Positions 16,857-27,574 are shown, counted from the first letter of the stretch. The stretch is DNA of 64,000 nucleotides from Paenibacillus sp. DCT19 (GCF_003268635.1 NZ_CP029639.1:2677501-2741500); one strand, 5' to 3'. The notes: a model not told the origin generated them from the letters alone. Numbers and translations are program-made.

Positions 16857-18350
16857 GTGAGTGTACTGGCGTATGATCTGGGCGCAAGCAGTGGCAGGGC
16901 GCTTCTTGGGCATCTGAATGATCGAGGCATCGAGACGCTCGAAATCCATCGATTCAAGAATGAACCGGTGAAGGTTGGAGAGCGAATGCATTGGGATATC
17001 CTGCGGTTACATCATGAGTTATTGGCAGGATTGAATCTAATAAAGCAGTCGGGAGAGCAGCCGGAGAGCTTGGCTATTGATTCTTGGGCAGTGGATTTTG
17101 GGTTGCTTGGTAGCAATGGTGAACTATTAGGTAATCCGTATCATTACCGTGATGCACAGTTTAACGGCATGATGGAGCAGGTGCGAGAAGAATTCACCTC
17201 GGAGGCAATATTTGAACGTACAGGAATTCAATTTCTCAGTTTTAATACGATATATCAGTTAGCTACACTTCGTCGCCATCATTCGCCATTACTTAATGAG
17301 GCAGAACGCTTTCTGATGATTCCTGATCTGCTTCGTTACTTTTTGACAGGGGAAGCTGTGAATGAATTTACGAACGCAACAACAACTCAGCTATATAACC
17401 CAACCAAGGGTCAATGGGATCGCGAGCTGTTAGCGCATATTGGCATTTCCGATAAGTTATTCGGTGAGGCCGTGATGCCGGGAACGCGTATAGGTCAGGT
17501 TCGAAACAGCATTTGTGGTGATCTGGGGATCTCCGCCATTCCGGTAATTGCGGTTGCAGAGCATGATACAGGTTCAGCTGTTGTAGCAGTACCTGCTACG
17601 GAGCGTTCATTTGCTTATCTTAGTTGTGGAACGTGGTCATTAATGGGCACGGAGATTGATCAACCGGCCATCAGCGCGGAGAGCTTGGCGTTGAACTTCA
17701 CGAATGAAGGCGGGGCAGGAGGCACGTTCCGGCTACTCAAGAACATTATGGGTCTTTGGATATTACAGGAGTGCATGCGTGAGTGGGAGCGTCAAGGGCA
17801 AACGATCAGTTATGCTGAATTATTAGCGAAGGCAGAACGCTCGACGCCATTTGCGAGTCTTTTTGACCCGGATGATGATCTGTTCCTTGCTGCTGGAGAT
17901 ATGACCACACGCATACAGCAATATTGCCGGGAAACAGGGCAGGCGCTGCCTCAAGACCAAGGTGCGATTGCTCGTTCGATTTTGGAGAGTCTTGCACTGA
18001 AATATCGAAGAGTTCTGGGATGGACTGAACAGCTCTCCAAACAATCTTTCAACGGATTGCATATGGTGGGTGGCGGTATTCAGAATCGTCTATTATGTCA
18101 ATGGACAGCGAATTCAATTGGCAAACCGGTATGGGCTGGTCCCGCAGAGGGAAGTGCAATCGGAAATATGGCGGTGCAGTGGATGACAAGTGGAGCCTTT
18201 AAAGACATTTGGGAAGCTCGTAGAGCCATTCGGGATTCATTCCCGATTACAACGTATGAACCACAAGACAGGACAACTTGGGAAGAGGCGTACGGTAGAT
18301 TCATACGTATCACTGATTCATTCGGGCACAAGCTGAGAGCGAGGTGTAAT
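16857..18350 (+). CDS. rhaB: L-rhamnulokinase, frame open into the next gene
   Basis: Phosphorylates L-rhamnulose to rhamnulose 1-phosphate. FGGY-kinase features: N-terminal YDLGASSGRALLG, DSWAVDFGLLG, the catalytic AEHDTGSAVVA segment and the ATP-site GGGIQNRLLCQWTANS. GTG start at 16857 with AAGGTAGGTG upstream. As read there is no stop, and the frame continues into a DeoR regulator (751 aa together). One added base in GGG 18324-18326 would end the kinase at TAA 18347-18349 (497 aa, normal), one base before the regulator ATG and overlapping its GAGGTG ribosome site. That layout is so natural that the fusion is probably an artefact. Rhamnose isomerase and aldolase genes are not in the window. 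Confidence 0.88.
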
Positions 18351-19112
18351 ATGCTAGCAGCAGAGCGGTATGACCGGATTGTTGAGTTGGTTAATGCAAC
18401 CGGCAGTATGCGTGTATCGGAACTGAGTGAACGTTGTCGTGTGACAGAAGAAACCATTCGTCGCGATCTGGATCGATTAGAGCAAGCCGGAAGGTTGAAA
18501 CGATCTCATGGCGGGGCGGTTAGCATCAAGGAGGATCAACCAGAGATTCCGTATCGGGTGAGAGAAACGACGCATGTGGAAGAAAAGAAACGCATTGCCT
18601 TGGCAGCGGTATCCATGATCCGCCCCGGTGATCGCATTCTGCTAGATGCCAGTACAACGGCAGGTTACATGGCCGCTAATATGCCAGATATCCCGCTTAC
18701 GGTGTTAACTAACTCAATTCAAGTAGCTACAGAGCTGAGTAGCAAGGATCGAATCGAAGTGATCTCTACGGGAGGACAGTTGGCTGGACGTTCGTTGTCT
18801 TTTGTAGGGCCGCTTGCGGAACGTTCCTTGGAGACATATCATGTCGATAAATTATTCTTGTCATGCAAAGGTGTTCATCTGGAGAGCGGGGGTATTAGCG
18901 AGTCCAATGAGCTTCAGGCTAGATTGAAGCAGAAGATGGTTGCCATATCGGATCAAGTTATTCTACTTGCAGACACAAGCAAGTTCGGTGTCCGTGCCTT
19001 TGCTCGAGTAACTGAGCTTAGCGCTGTTCACGCAATCATCACGAATCAGCCGTTAGCCGACGATCTCATGGATCGGATGAGTGGATATAACATAGAATTA
19101 ACGATTGTTTAA
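18351..19112 (+). CDS. DeoR-family regulator, probably of rhamnose use
   Basis: A 253-aa DeoR/GlpR-type repressor with HTH RVSELSERCRVTEETIRRDL, wing KRSHGGAV and sugar-phosphate domain (LDASTTAGYMAANM, STGGQLAGRSLSFVG, LSCKGVHLESGGISESNEL). It is very similar over its length to the regulator at 7544-8311. ATG 18351 is preceded by GAGGTG. As read it is in frame with rhamnulokinase, most likely through a missing base. By position it should control rhaB and perhaps lutABC downstream, responding to a rhamnose-pathway phosphate; that ligand is inferred. Confidence 0.85.
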   Translation: MLAAERYDRIVELVNATGSMRVSELSERCRVTEETIRRDLDRLEQAGRLKRSHGGAVSIKEDQPEIPYRVRETTHVEEKKRIALAAVSMIRPGDRILLDASTTAGYMAANMPDIPLTVLTNSIQVATELSSKDRIEVISTGGQLAGRSLSFVGPLAERSLETYHVDKLFLSCKGVHLESGGISESNELQARLKQKMVAISDQVILLADTSKFGVRAFARVTELSAVHAIITNQPLADDLMDRMSGYNIELTIV

Positions 19113-19130
19113 GAGATGGAGGGCGTAATC

Positions 19131-19858
19131 ATGAAAGTCTCCTTGTTTATTACCTGTCTAAGTGATGCCATCTATCCTCGTGTTGGAGAAGCGATGGTTA
19201 GATTACTTGCCGCTCATGGCGTTCGATTGCATTTCCCACCTGTACAGACGTGTTGCGGTCAGCCTTCCTATAATAGTGGCTATTGGGATGAGACACGGGT
19301 GGCAGCCAAAACGATTTTGGAAGCGTTTGATGACAGTGATTTTGTTGTGTGTCCTTCAGGCTCATGTACGTATATGATTCATCATTATCCAGAGCTATTT
19401 GCGGATGAACCGGAATGGCTGGAGAAGGCGAAGAGACTGGAAGCGAAGGCGTATGAATTTACACAGTTCCTGGTGCAAGTGTTAGGGATTACGGATGTCG
19501 GAGCACGTTTTCCACATAAGGTAACGTATCATCCATCCTGTCACGGTAGCCGTCTGCTCGGGGTAAAAGATGAACCGATGGCGCTGTTATCCGCGGTAAA
19601 AGGATTGGAGTTTGTTCCGCTCCCGTTCAGTGAAGATTGCTGCGGGTTCGGGGGACGTTTGCGATCAAAATGTCTGATATCTCAGGAGCGATGGTCACAG
19701 AGAAAGTGGATCATATCAAAGAAACGGATGCTGAGGTATTAGTTGGACTTGATATGGCATGTCTAATGAACATCGCAGGTAATCTGCGATATCGCAACGA
19801 ACCGGTGCGTGTGATGCATTTGGCCGAATTGCTATATGAGGGGGTGCAGACCGGATGA
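19131..19858 (+). CDS. lutA: L-lactate oxidation protein LutA, one frame break as read
   Basis: Cysteine-rich (CCG domain) subunit of the LutABC complex, which oxidises L-lactate to pyruvate. ATG 19131 follows GGAGGG. The first CCG motif is TCCGQPSYNSGYWDE; the second, DCCGFGG, sits at the break in GGGGG 19650-19654. One added G joins it to TFAIKMSDISGAMVTEKVDH and the normal end at 19858 (242 aa). Its stop overlaps the lutB start (ATGA). The intact flanks and exact family length favour a sequencing loss. Located directly after the DeoR regulator (18-base gap). Confidence 0.87.
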
Positions 19859-21368
19859 GCCAGCCAGGTGTAATGGATGTTACGGTAAAGGAACGTGCAG
19901 AACTTGCGTTGAACGATGACTTTTTACGCAAAGCCGTAAGGTTCACAACAGAACGTTTACGTAATGGAAAGAAGTCCGCATCTGAGGAGCATGGAAACTG
20001 GGATGAATGGCGCGAGCGTGGACGTCAGATTCGTCTGCATACGATCGCTCATTTGGATTATTATCTGAATGAGTTTGTAAATAATGCACGAGCAAACGGG
20101 GTTCATATTCATTTTGCAGAATCCTCTGTACAGGCGGCTGCAATTGCTCTTGATATTGCTGCTCATAATGATGCTGCGTCTGTCGTAAAGTCGAAATCGA
20201 TGGTCTCCGAAGAAGTTCATTTGAATCATGCCTTGGAATCGGCAGGGATCGAGGCAATTGAGACGGATCTGGGGAGTACATCATCCAGTTGGCTGGTGAA
20301 GCCCCATCTCATATCGTTATTCCCGCCATTCATAAGAACCGATACCAGATTGCTGATCTCTTGTCCAAAGAAGCAGGCGAAATTCTAGAGCCGGACACGA
20401 CCGTGCTTGCTGGCTTTGTTCGCAAAAAGCTGCGTGAGAAGTTCCTTGAGGCTGAGATCGGCATGACAGGCTGTAATTTTGCCATCGCAGAGACAGGATC
20501 CATGGTGCTATTCGAAAATGAAGGTAATGCTCGGATGGTATCCACGGTACCCAAAACACAAATAACACTGATGGGAATGGAACGGATTATCCCTTCGTGG
20601 ACAGACCTGGAAGTGATGGCTACGCTATTGCCACGTTCGGCAACAGGTCAGAAGCTTACAATGTATATGTCGGGTATAACCGGTCCTCGTCGTAGTGAAG
20701 ATGCGGATGGCCCAGATGAAATGCATATTATTATTGTAGACAACGGTCGTTCCCTCCAGCTCGGTGATCCAGAATTTCAGGAATTGCTGAACTGTATTCG
20801 CTGCGGTGCTTGTCTTAATGCTTGCCCGGTCTACCGTCATATCGGTGGTCACGCCTATGGGGGGACATATAGTGGGCCAATCGGTGCTGTGCTGACACCT
20901 GCTTTGAATGGCAACATTGATGAATGGAATGATATTGCAAGTGCTTCGAGTTTGTGCGGAGCATGTTATGAGGCTTGCCCAGTCAAAATTCCACTCCATG
21001 ATATGCTGGTGTATTTGCGTAGACGCAAGGTGGAAGAAGGTCATGGCAACAAGCTTGAAAGTGCAGGTATGAAAGGGTTCGCCGCGGTTGTATCTAATTC
21101 CAAACGATTCAGCGCAGCGATACGTCTCGGACAATTAGGTCAGAAGGCCGTTGTACGTGACAACGGTATCTCACTTAAGCTTGGCCCGCTAAAAGGATGG
21201 AATAGTTACCGGGTTGCACCGAGTCTAGCTAAACGTTCCTTCCGGCAACAATGGAACAAGCTGGATCAGGAATTGAATCTGGAGCCAACGAAAATGGATG
21301 CATCCATCCAGAATCGCATGGAGCAGATTCTGCGTGAACGTAAGGAAGGAGGCGGCAAGCATGAGTAG
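19855..21368 (+). CDS. lutB: L-lactate oxidation iron-sulfur protein LutB, one frame break as read
   Basis: Ferredoxin-like electron-transfer subunit of LutABC. The N-terminal LUD domain is read from ATG 19855 to ETDLG, where the frame breaks at GGGG 20271-20274. One added G continues as EYIIQLAGEAPSHIVIPAIH and the rest, ending at 21368, about 504 aa. Two 4Fe-4S motifs are visible: CIRCGACLNACP and CGACYEACP. The stop lies 8 bases inside lutC, so the three lut genes are translationally coupled. Family assignment is firm. Confidence 0.88.
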
Positions 21369-22086
21369 TGAACACCAGCAGTGGTTGGATCAATTAGAGA
21401 AGAAGTCTCGTGAGCAGCAAGAGCATTTCATGAATGACATTGCTTCCAAACTGAGAAGACCCAGACAGAGACATGCTCCAACGCAACCATTCCGTGGTGC
21501 GCCTTCTTTCTGGAATGAGCTGGGGTGGGATGAGGAGAAGCGTATCCAGGCATTTACTGAAAACTTTGTGAGTGTGGGAGCGCATATCGCTCGTGTTCAG
21601 AATTTAGAGGAAGCCTCTCAGTTTATTACAACAAAAGCAAATGAGCTTGGTGCCAAATACCTCATTAGACAAAATGAGCAAGCGATGACTGACTTGGGAC
21701 TCGAACACACCCTTCCCGATGTGCAAATTTCCGTCTGGAATACGAAACTGGATGAGAACTGGCGAGCACGTGCGGCCGAAGCGGATATCGGCGTAGTTAT
21801 GGCAGATTATGCGACGGCTTATACAGGCTCTGTTACCGTGTTATCCTCACCTGAAAAAGGAAGGTCGGTTAGTTTGCTTCCTACGGTTCTAATCATTATT
21901 ATTCCGGTGGAACGTCTGTATACAAGACTAGGTGAAACGCTGAATCGATTCGATGATGTTGGACGAGAAAACCTTCCCGCGGGTATTCATTTTATTTCAG
22001 GCCCAAGCCGTTCCTCGGATATTGAAAATGATCTGACCATCGGTGTACATGGACCGGGTATTGTCTATGGACTTATTATGGGCTAA
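21361..22086 (+). CDS. lutC: L-lactate oxidation protein LutC
   Basis: LUD-domain subunit of LutABC (241 aa). Recognisable blocks are GAPSFWNELGWDEEKRI, GVVMADYATAYTGSVTVLSS, SLLPTVLIIIIP and the C-terminal FISGPSRSSDIENDLTIGVH, diagnostic of LutC. ATG 21361 overlaps the end of lutB by 8 bases and is preceded by AAGGAGGCGG. Intact frame. A terminator follows. Together with rhaB it suggests that L-lactate made from rhamnose-derived L-lactaldehyde is burned through this complex. Confidence 0.93.
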   Translation: MSSEHQQWLDQLEKKSREQQEHFMNDIASKLRRPRQRHAPTQPFRGAPSFWNELGWDEEKRIQAFTENFVSVGAHIARVQNLEEASQFITTKANELGAKYLIRQNEQAMTDLGLEHTLPDVQISVWNTKLDENWRARAAEADIGVVMADYATAYTGSVTVLSSPEKGRSVSLLPTVLIIIIPVERLYTRLGETLNRFDDVGRENLPAGIHFISGPSRSSDIENDLTIGVHGPGIVYGLIMG

Positions 22087-22128
22087 CTACCTTTATCACA
22101 GTATATCTAGCTGTATAATGTTATTCAG

Positions 22129-22175
22129 AACTGCCTGGAAGCGGCTAATCGTCTGCTGAGGGCAGTTTTTGTTTT
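22129..22175 (+). terminator. Rho-independent terminator of the rha-lut run
   Basis: Stem AACTGCC / GGCAGTT closing a structured 25-base interior, followed by TTTTTG. Confidence 0.7.
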
Positions 22176-22187
22176 CCTATAGAGTTT

Positions 22188-22362
22188 TTCAAAAAGTCCG
22201 CTTTGAATTGCGAAGTATGCCTGACGGCATCTTTTTAGGAAAGAAGAATCAAAAAATCTGGGGATAACAGCGATCGGAAGATTGTTCTGTAATTGGAGTG
22301 GCAAGTGTAAATATTCTTAAGTTCAACTTATATAGGTACTGAAAACCGTCCTTCCTGAACAC
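22188..22362. repeat. Composite dispersed repeat, copy 2
   Basis: Three blocks recur elsewhere in the window. TTCAAAAAGTCCGCTTTGA and the following GCGAAG match 47757-47786. AACAGCGATCGGAAG with its T/G-rich approach matches 61505-61533. ACTTATATAGG then TACTGAAAACC and TGAACAC matches 13421-13470. Confidence 0.55.
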
Positions 22363-22679
22363 GCACCTATAGTCCTATGACTTTGAGACTGTTGAAGATT
22401 AGCGCTTGAAATGTTAGGGTAAATGAGAGAAGGAAAGGGCGTTTATCGAATCGGTTCATAAATTCCCTGAGTTGCGACTCATTTTTTTTACTTCAAAATG
22501 ACCATTATACGAATTCGGTCAGTCAGTCTAAAAGTTGTTTTTCGGTAATTTGGATTAAATGTGAATATTTGCAGAGAATGAAGTTATGCAGTTAAACCTC
22601 ATGTATGAATCGTGAGTTAGGTATGTCTAATGAAGTCATTATTTTTTGTAGTACTCATTACTTGGAAAGAGGAGTGAGC

Positions 22680-25600
22680 ATGATGTCATCCATTTCAGTA
22701 CCACAACCCAAAACCTTTGGTCCACTGGGGAATCTGCCGCAATTAAATTTTGACGAGCCAGTACAATCATTAGTCAAAATAGCAGAGGAGTACGGCCCGA
22801 TCTTCCGAATGGATTATCCTGGACGAAGCGAACTGTACATTTCAGGCCATAAGCTCGTAGCCGAAGTAACCGATGAATCTAAATTTGATAAAAGAGTGTG
22901 GGCGCCACTCGCGAAGGTACGTGCCTTTGCAGGAGATGGCTTATTCACGAGCTGGACGGAGGAGCCAAATTGGAAAAAGGCTCATAATGTGTTGCTTCCA
23001 AGCTTCAGCCAACGTGCAATGCAAGGGTATCACAACAAAATGATTGATCTAGCGGTGCAGTTAGTTCAGAAATGGTCACGTCTGAATCCGGATGAGACGG
23101 TGAATGTTCCTGATGATATGACACGCTTGACGCTGGACACGATTGGATTGTGCGGCTTCAACTATCGATTTAATAGCTTTTACCGGGAAGAGCCTCATCC
23201 GTTCATTACAAGTATGGTGCGCGCGCTGGATGAATCCATGAGTTCACTTCAGCGTCTACGTCTGCAAGATAAATTAATGATTACGAAGAAAAAGCAGTTC
23301 GAGCAGGATATACGCTCCATGTTCTCACTGGTGGATCATATCATTGCCGAGCGCAAAGAACAGCCACAAGAAGGGGCAGACGATCTGTTGTCTCATATGC
23401 TCAGTGGCAAAGATCCTGAGACTGGAGAGACGCTGGACGATGAGAATATTCGGTATCAGATTATCACGTTCCTGATCGCGGGTCATGAGACAACCAGTGG
23501 CTTGTTATCCTTTGCAATCTACTATCTGATGAAGAATCCGGATAAGCTGGCCAAGGCTCAAGCGGAAGCCGATCAAATATTGAAAGATCCAGTTCCAACA
23601 TACAATCAGGTTCGTAATCTGAAGTATGTACGGATGGTATTAAACGAAGCGCTGCGATTGTGGCCAACGGCTCCAGCGTTCTCCTTGTATGCGAAGGAAG
23701 ATACTGTCCTAGATGGGCAATACCCGTTACAAAAAGGGGATAGTGTGAGTGTTCTGATTCCGAAGCTGCATCGGGATGTGGAAGCATGGGGAGAAGATGT
23801 CGAGGAGTTCCGACCAGAGCGTTTCGAAGATCCAAGTAAGGTACCACATGATGCGTACAAACCATTTGGGAATGGTCAACGTGCGTGTATCGGCCAGCAG
23901 TTTGCGCTGCAAGAAGCAACGTTAGTGCTGGGCATGGTCTTAAAACATTTTGAACTGATCGATCATGCAGACTATCAATTGAAAGTAAAAGAGACGCTGA
24001 CACTTAAGCCGGATAACTTCACAATTCGTGTTCGTGCACGCGGAGGACAACCGGTGATGGCTGTGCCAAGCGTGGTTATGGAAGAAACGACGATTCAAGC
24101 GAAGAAAAAAGAGCCGGACGCTGTTAATGCTCATCACACACCTATGCTTGTGCTATATGGTTCTAATCTGGGAACTGCTGAAGGTATTGCTCGCGAGATT
24201 GCAGATAACGCTAGATATCAGGGTTTCCGAAGTGAGGTTGCTGCACTGGATGATCGAGTAGGCAAGCTGCCTAAGGAAGGCGTCGTTGTTATCATTAGTG
24301 CATCCTATAACGGACAGCCGCCAAGCAATGCCAAAGCCTTCATCAATTGGATTGAGCATGCTGATGTAGGTGAATTCCAAAGTGTGAAGTTCACTGTACT
24401 TGGTTGCGGAGACCATAACTGGGCCAGCACATATCAACGGATCCCTCGTTTAATCGACGAACAACTATCTTCAAAAGGGGCGGAGCGTTTATCCCCACTT
24501 GGCGAAAGTGATGCGAGCGGTGATTTCGAGAAACAGGTTGGTGATTGGACTGAACAGTTGTGGCCTGATCTTGCCCGCACGATGGATCTTAAGCTAAACA
24601 CAAGCTCAAATAGCGAACGTAGCTCGTTATCTGTGCATTTCGTCAGCGGATTTGCTGTTACGCCACTTGCGGAAACTTATGATGCTCATGTTGCTCAGGT
24701 GTTAGAGAATCGGGAGCTCCATGATGCTGGAAGCGAGCGGAGTACACGCCATTTGGAGATTAAGCTGCCAGAAGGAATCACTTATCAAGAAGGCGATCAT
24801 CTGGGTATTCTGCCACAAAATCCGCCAGAGCTCGTTGAACGAGTTCTTCAGCGATACGGATTCACAGGGACAGAGCATCTGGTTCTAGATGCATCAGGTC
24901 GGAGTGCAGCACATCTTCCATTACATCAGCCAGTCAATTTGTACGATCTATTGAGCCACAGCGTTGAGCTTCAGGAAGCAGCAACGCGAGCACAATTACG
25001 AGAATTGGCCGCATATACGGTGTGTCCGCCCCATAAGAAGGAGCTAGAGGCACTTTTAGATGAGTCCGTATATATGACAGAAGTACGGAATAAACGGATT
25101 TCGATGCTGGATTATTTGTTAAAATATGAAGCTTGTGAATTACCGTTTGAACGATTCCTGGAGCTATTACCTTCCTTGAAAGCCAGATATTACTCCATAT
25201 CCAGTTCACCACGTGTGCAGCCTGAACAAGCAAGCATTACGGTTAGTGTGGTACGTGCGCCAGCGTGGAGTGGACAAGGAGAATACAAAGGTATTGCTTC
25301 GAACTATCTTGCAAACCTCAAGCCAGGCGAAGAGGTTGTGATGTTCGTTAGAACACCTGAGTCGGGATTCAGATTGCCAGAGCGTGCGGAGGTTCCTGTA
25401 ATCATGGTTGGGCCAGGTACCGGAGTTGCACCATTCCGCGGCTTCCTTCAAGCACGTCATGTGCTGAAGCAGCAAGGGCAGCAAGTTGGGGAGGGGCATC
25501 TGTATTTTGGATGTCGGAACCCAGATCATGATTACTTGTACAAAAATGAACTTGAAACCGCGGAACAGGAACAATTGGTTAAGCTTCATACTGCCTTTTC

Positions 25601-25856
25601 CCGTTTGGATGGACAAGAGAAATGTTATGTGCAGCATTTAATGCGTGATGATGCCCATCAGTTGATCCCTCTGTTGGAACAAGGAGGACACTTGTACATT
25701 TGTGGTGATGGTAGTAAAATGGCGCCGGATGTAGAAGATACGCTGAAAAAGGCGTATGCTGAGGTGGGTGGTCATACAGCAGAGGAAGCTGATGCATGGC
25801 TCGATCGCTTACAACAAGAGGGGCGCTATGCGAAGGACGTATGGACAGGAATTTAA
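22680..25856 (+). CDS. Self-sufficient cytochrome P450/NADPH-P450 reductase (CYP102A, BM3-like)
   Basis: Single-chain fatty-acid hydroxylase of 1058 aa, soluble. Order: P450 domain (1 to about 460), linker, flavodoxin-like FMN domain ([15 protein letters not shown]), FAD domain ([10 protein letters not shown]) and NADPH domain ([16 protein letters not shown]), ending [11 protein letters not shown]. Alignment by eye with B. megaterium BM3 is close throughout: heme ligand Cys403 in [12 protein letters not shown]-helix AGHETTSG, and Phe89 equal to BM3 Phe87 in GDGLFTSW; the Arg/Tyr pair equal to Arg47/Tyr51 is also kept. ATG 22680 follows AGAGGAGTG; an earlier ATG at 22605 has no such site. No TetR repressor gene is adjacent, unlike BM3R1 in B. 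megaterium. Confidence 0.95.
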   Translation: MMSSISVPQPKTFGPLGNLPQLNFDEPVQSLVKIAEEYGPIFRMDYPGRSELYISGHKLVAEVTDESKFDKRVWAPLAKVRAFAGDGLFTSWTEEPNWKKAHNVLLPSFSQRAMQGYHNKMIDLAVQLVQKWSRLNPDETVNVPDDMTRLTLDTIGLCGFNYRFNSFYREEPHPFITSMVRALDESMSSLQRLRLQDKLMITKKKQFEQDIRSMFSLVDHIIAERKEQPQEGADDLLSHMLSGKDPETGETLDDENIRYQIITFLIAGHETTSGLLSFAIYYLMKNPDKLAKAQAEADQILKDPVPTYNQVRNLKYVRMVLNEALRLWPTAPAFSLYAKEDTVLDGQYPLQKGDSVSVLIPKLHRDVEAWGEDVEEFRPERFEDPSKVPHDAYKPFGNGQRACIGQQFALQEATLVLGMVLKHFELIDHADYQLKVKETLTLKPDNFTIRVRARGGQPVMAVPSVVMEETTIQAKKKEPDAVNAHHTPMLVLYGSNLGTAEGIAREIADNARYQGFRSEVAALDDRVGKLPKEGVVVIISASYNGQPPSNAKAFINWIEHADVGEFQSVKFTVLGCGDHNWASTYQRIPRLIDEQLSSKGAERLSPLGESDASGDFEKQVGDWTEQLWPDLARTMDLKLNTSSNSERSSLSVHFVSGFAVTPLAETYDAHVAQVLENRELHDAGSERSTRHLEIKLPEGITYQEGDHLGILPQNPPELVERVLQRYGFTGTEHLVLDASGRSAAHLPLHQPVNLYDLLSHSVELQEAATRAQLRELAAYTVCPPHKKELEALLDESVYMTEVRNKRISMLDYLLKYEACELPFERFLELLPSLKARYYSISSSPRVQPEQASITVSVVRAPAWSGQGEYKGIASNYLANLKPGEEVVMFVRTPESGFRLPERAEVPVIMVGPGTGVAPFRGFLQARHVLKQQGQQVGEGHLYFGCRNPDHDYLYKNELETAEQEQLVKLHTAFSRLDGQEKCYVQHLMRDDAHQLIPLLEQGGHLYICGDGSKMAPDVEDTLKKAYAEVGGHTAEEADAWLDRLQQEGRYAKDVWTGI

Positions 25857-25942
25857 GGATCCCTAAGCACGAAGTATTGCCAGAACTACGAATTAAGACC
25901 AGGCTGGATTTGTAGTCGTGCAGGTGGTGTAATCTATGTACA

Positions 25943-25983
25943 GGCGGTGGGTCAGAGTGTGCTCTGTTCCTCACCGCTTTTTT
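25943..25983 (+). terminator. Rho-independent terminator after the P450 gene
   Basis: Outer stem GCGGTG / CACCGC, inner CAGAG / CTCTG, followed by TTTTTT. Confidence 0.75.
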
Positions 25984-26093
25984 ATGGCATGTGTACAAAG
26001 TAATAATCTCATAAGTGGGGTCAGATTTCAGAGTTGATTATCTGTGCCGTTCTATTAGTTTTGATTCAACATCATCCTGTAGAGTTGCTGGCG

Positions 26094-26492
26094 TTATTTT
26101 TTTCTGTGTGTGGTTGACCGATAGATGGACTCCACTTGACTCAGGGGAAATAGAATACGGGAAGGGAATTTTCCTTTGCCCTGTAGCTCCAGGTAATCTC
26201 GGCCTATGCCTACTAGTCGGATATTGTTGAATTCATTTCCTGACGGAAAGACCGTACGGATTCCTACACGAACGCCTCGACAGGTTGGAGGAATATCAAA
26301 TACACGAATGGAATAAAGACTAAGTGGAATGAATAACTGCCGATTGACTTTAATAAAATGTCGTGTGTATACACGGGAGATGCGACCTGGCTCTAAACCA
26401 GACAGGGGAGCATTAAGCTCTGCGAGCTTTCCTTGAAGCTCAGACAATCGTTGTTGAAGGCTTTTACCCGTATGAAGCCGTTTCCTGTTCAT
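26094..26492 (-). CDS. Small conserved-looking protein of unknown function
   Basis: A 132-aa basic protein. Residues 5-35 are a likely coiled coil (LQQRLSELQGKLAELNAPLS). The C-terminal half has short beta-strands ending IRLVGIGRDYLELQG and FPLSQVESIYR, which by eye resembles Sm-like or DUF2642-type small barrels seen in some spore-coat proteins; this is weak. ATG 26492 has GGAGGA 6 bases upstream, better than an ATG seven codons earlier. Convergent with the P450 gene, whose terminator lies between them. Confidence 0.6.
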   Translation of the reverse strand: MNRKRLHTGKSLQQRLSELQGKLAELNAPLSGLEPGRISRVYTRHFIKVNRQLFIPLSLYSIRVFDIPPTCRGVRVGIRTVFPSGNEFNNIRLVGIGRDYLELQGKGKFPSRILFPLSQVESIYRSTTHRKK

Positions 26493-26613
26493 AAGTAGTC
26501 CTCCGTTCTCCATTTATACCTAATATATGAATGGATGGGGGCAAGGGGTGAGTATCGGTTAGCCCATGTTCATTAACAACTGGAATGGATATCAGACATA
26601 AGGAGTGATTGAA

Positions 26614-26958
26614 ATGATCGTGGATATGTACAAAGATCTCATTCGAGATGAACGCGGAAATTATTATATTGCTGTACAGATTGATCAGAATGTACTCACA
26701 CTTGTGAATGCCTTTGTAGAGGCATCCTTCACACCAGAACTGATCTACAATGAAGAATTCCGTACCAAGTACAAGGAGCTTGATGGTGGTTTTGTTGGTA
26801 AAATTGCGATGGATCTCCTTCGACATGATGTTGTGATGGGTATGAAGGAGATCGACCGTAAATTGCTGAATCTGGCGGAGGTTGAAGAGCAATATACGGT
26901 GAATTTTATTGATACCATTGAATTTTATCGTCATCCAGCATGGGAACGCAAAGCGTAA
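26614..26958 (+). CDS. Small cytosolic protein of unknown function
   Basis: A 114-aa acidic protein without signal peptide or membrane helix. I do not recognise the family. It begins MIVDMYKDLIRDERGNYYIA and contains a probable helical middle (AMDLLRHDVVMGMKEIDRK). ATG 26614 is 9 bases from AAGGAG. It is divergent from the preceding minus-strand gene, with about 120 bases between the starts, so the two may share a control region. Confidence 0.6.
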   Translation: MIVDMYKDLIRDERGNYYIAVQIDQNVLTLVNAFVEASFTPELIYNEEFRTKYKELDGGFVGKIAMDLLRHDVVMGMKEIDRKLLNLAEVEEQYTVNFIDTIEFYRHPAWERKA

Positions 26959-27121
26959 GGTGCTGTTCTCCAATTGCATCTGAGAAGAGTTAAAGTGAAC
27001 CGCGTGTACGGTACTTCAAGTCTGAGAACGTAGTTCGAGATCATACGAACCAGTTCAATAGTGACCTCTAATGGAGGTCAGAATGAGTTGACACACTGCA
27101 ATAACAGCGTTTGTGATCTTA

Positions 27122-27574
27122 TCAAGGCGTATCTTGTCTCAGACGCTGCAGCGCACCAATAATGATCTCTGTTTGCTTACTAAGGTATCGCAGTTCCTTC
27201 AAGGTGCAATCCGAATAATTTAGAGGTAGCAATTGTAAAAAGAATTTGAACAAGGAATGCTGCTCCAGGTATAGCCCTTTATCTGTACCGTCAATTAAAT
27301 TAATCGTCACACTATAGGTGGAGAAGGCGTTTTTGATATTGTTTTCGAGCATGTAGAGATTCGTATCGTTAGTGGAGTCATAGCTATGAATGTAATGATC
27401 AAGCTCTTGATGATATGCAATCATGGTTAGGATGATGTGATGATAGGAAAGGTTAGCAGATCTTTCGATATGTTTTCGAAGCTCATGATAATCATAAACG
27501 TAGATGGCCAGAATCATTAGGCTGAGTGCCGAGAATAGCACGATCATATATTTTGATGATTTTATTTTATGCAT
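27122..27574 (-). CDS. Membrane-anchored protein of unknown function
   Basis: A 150-aa product with a basic start (MHKIKSSKY) and one N-terminal transmembrane segment (MIVLFSALSLMILAIYVYDY), followed by an extracytoplasmic helical region rich in His, Tyr and Leu. The topology resembles a sensor or accessory domain, but there is no kinase or other partner next to it. Start supported by AAAAGGGA. No family recognised. Confidence 0.6.
   Translation of the reverse strand: MHKIKSSKYMIVLFSALSLMILAIYVYDYHELRKHIERSANLSYHHIILTMIAYHQELDHYIHSYDSTNDTNLYMLENNIKNAFSTYSVTINLIDGTDKGLYLEQHSLFKFFLQLLPLNYSDCTLKELRYLSKQTEIIIGALQRLRQDTP

Larger units (their letters stand above)
22087..22679. other. Intergenic region before the P450 gene, with repeat material
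   Basis: Nearly 600 bases without a credible gene. It holds the lut terminator and three blocks of dispersed repeat (22188-22221, 22253-22285, 22326-22362). The remaining 300 bases before the P450 gene are AT-rich; I could not find a palindrome like the BM3R1 operator. Confidence 0.6.

Noticed and set aside
22400..22680. A BM3R1-like operator before the P450 gene
   Set aside because: I found no long palindrome; only short imperfect matches.
27075..27095. Small hairpin GACCTC/GAGGTC near 27064-27080
   Set aside because: Only six base pairs with no T run; too weak to call a terminator.
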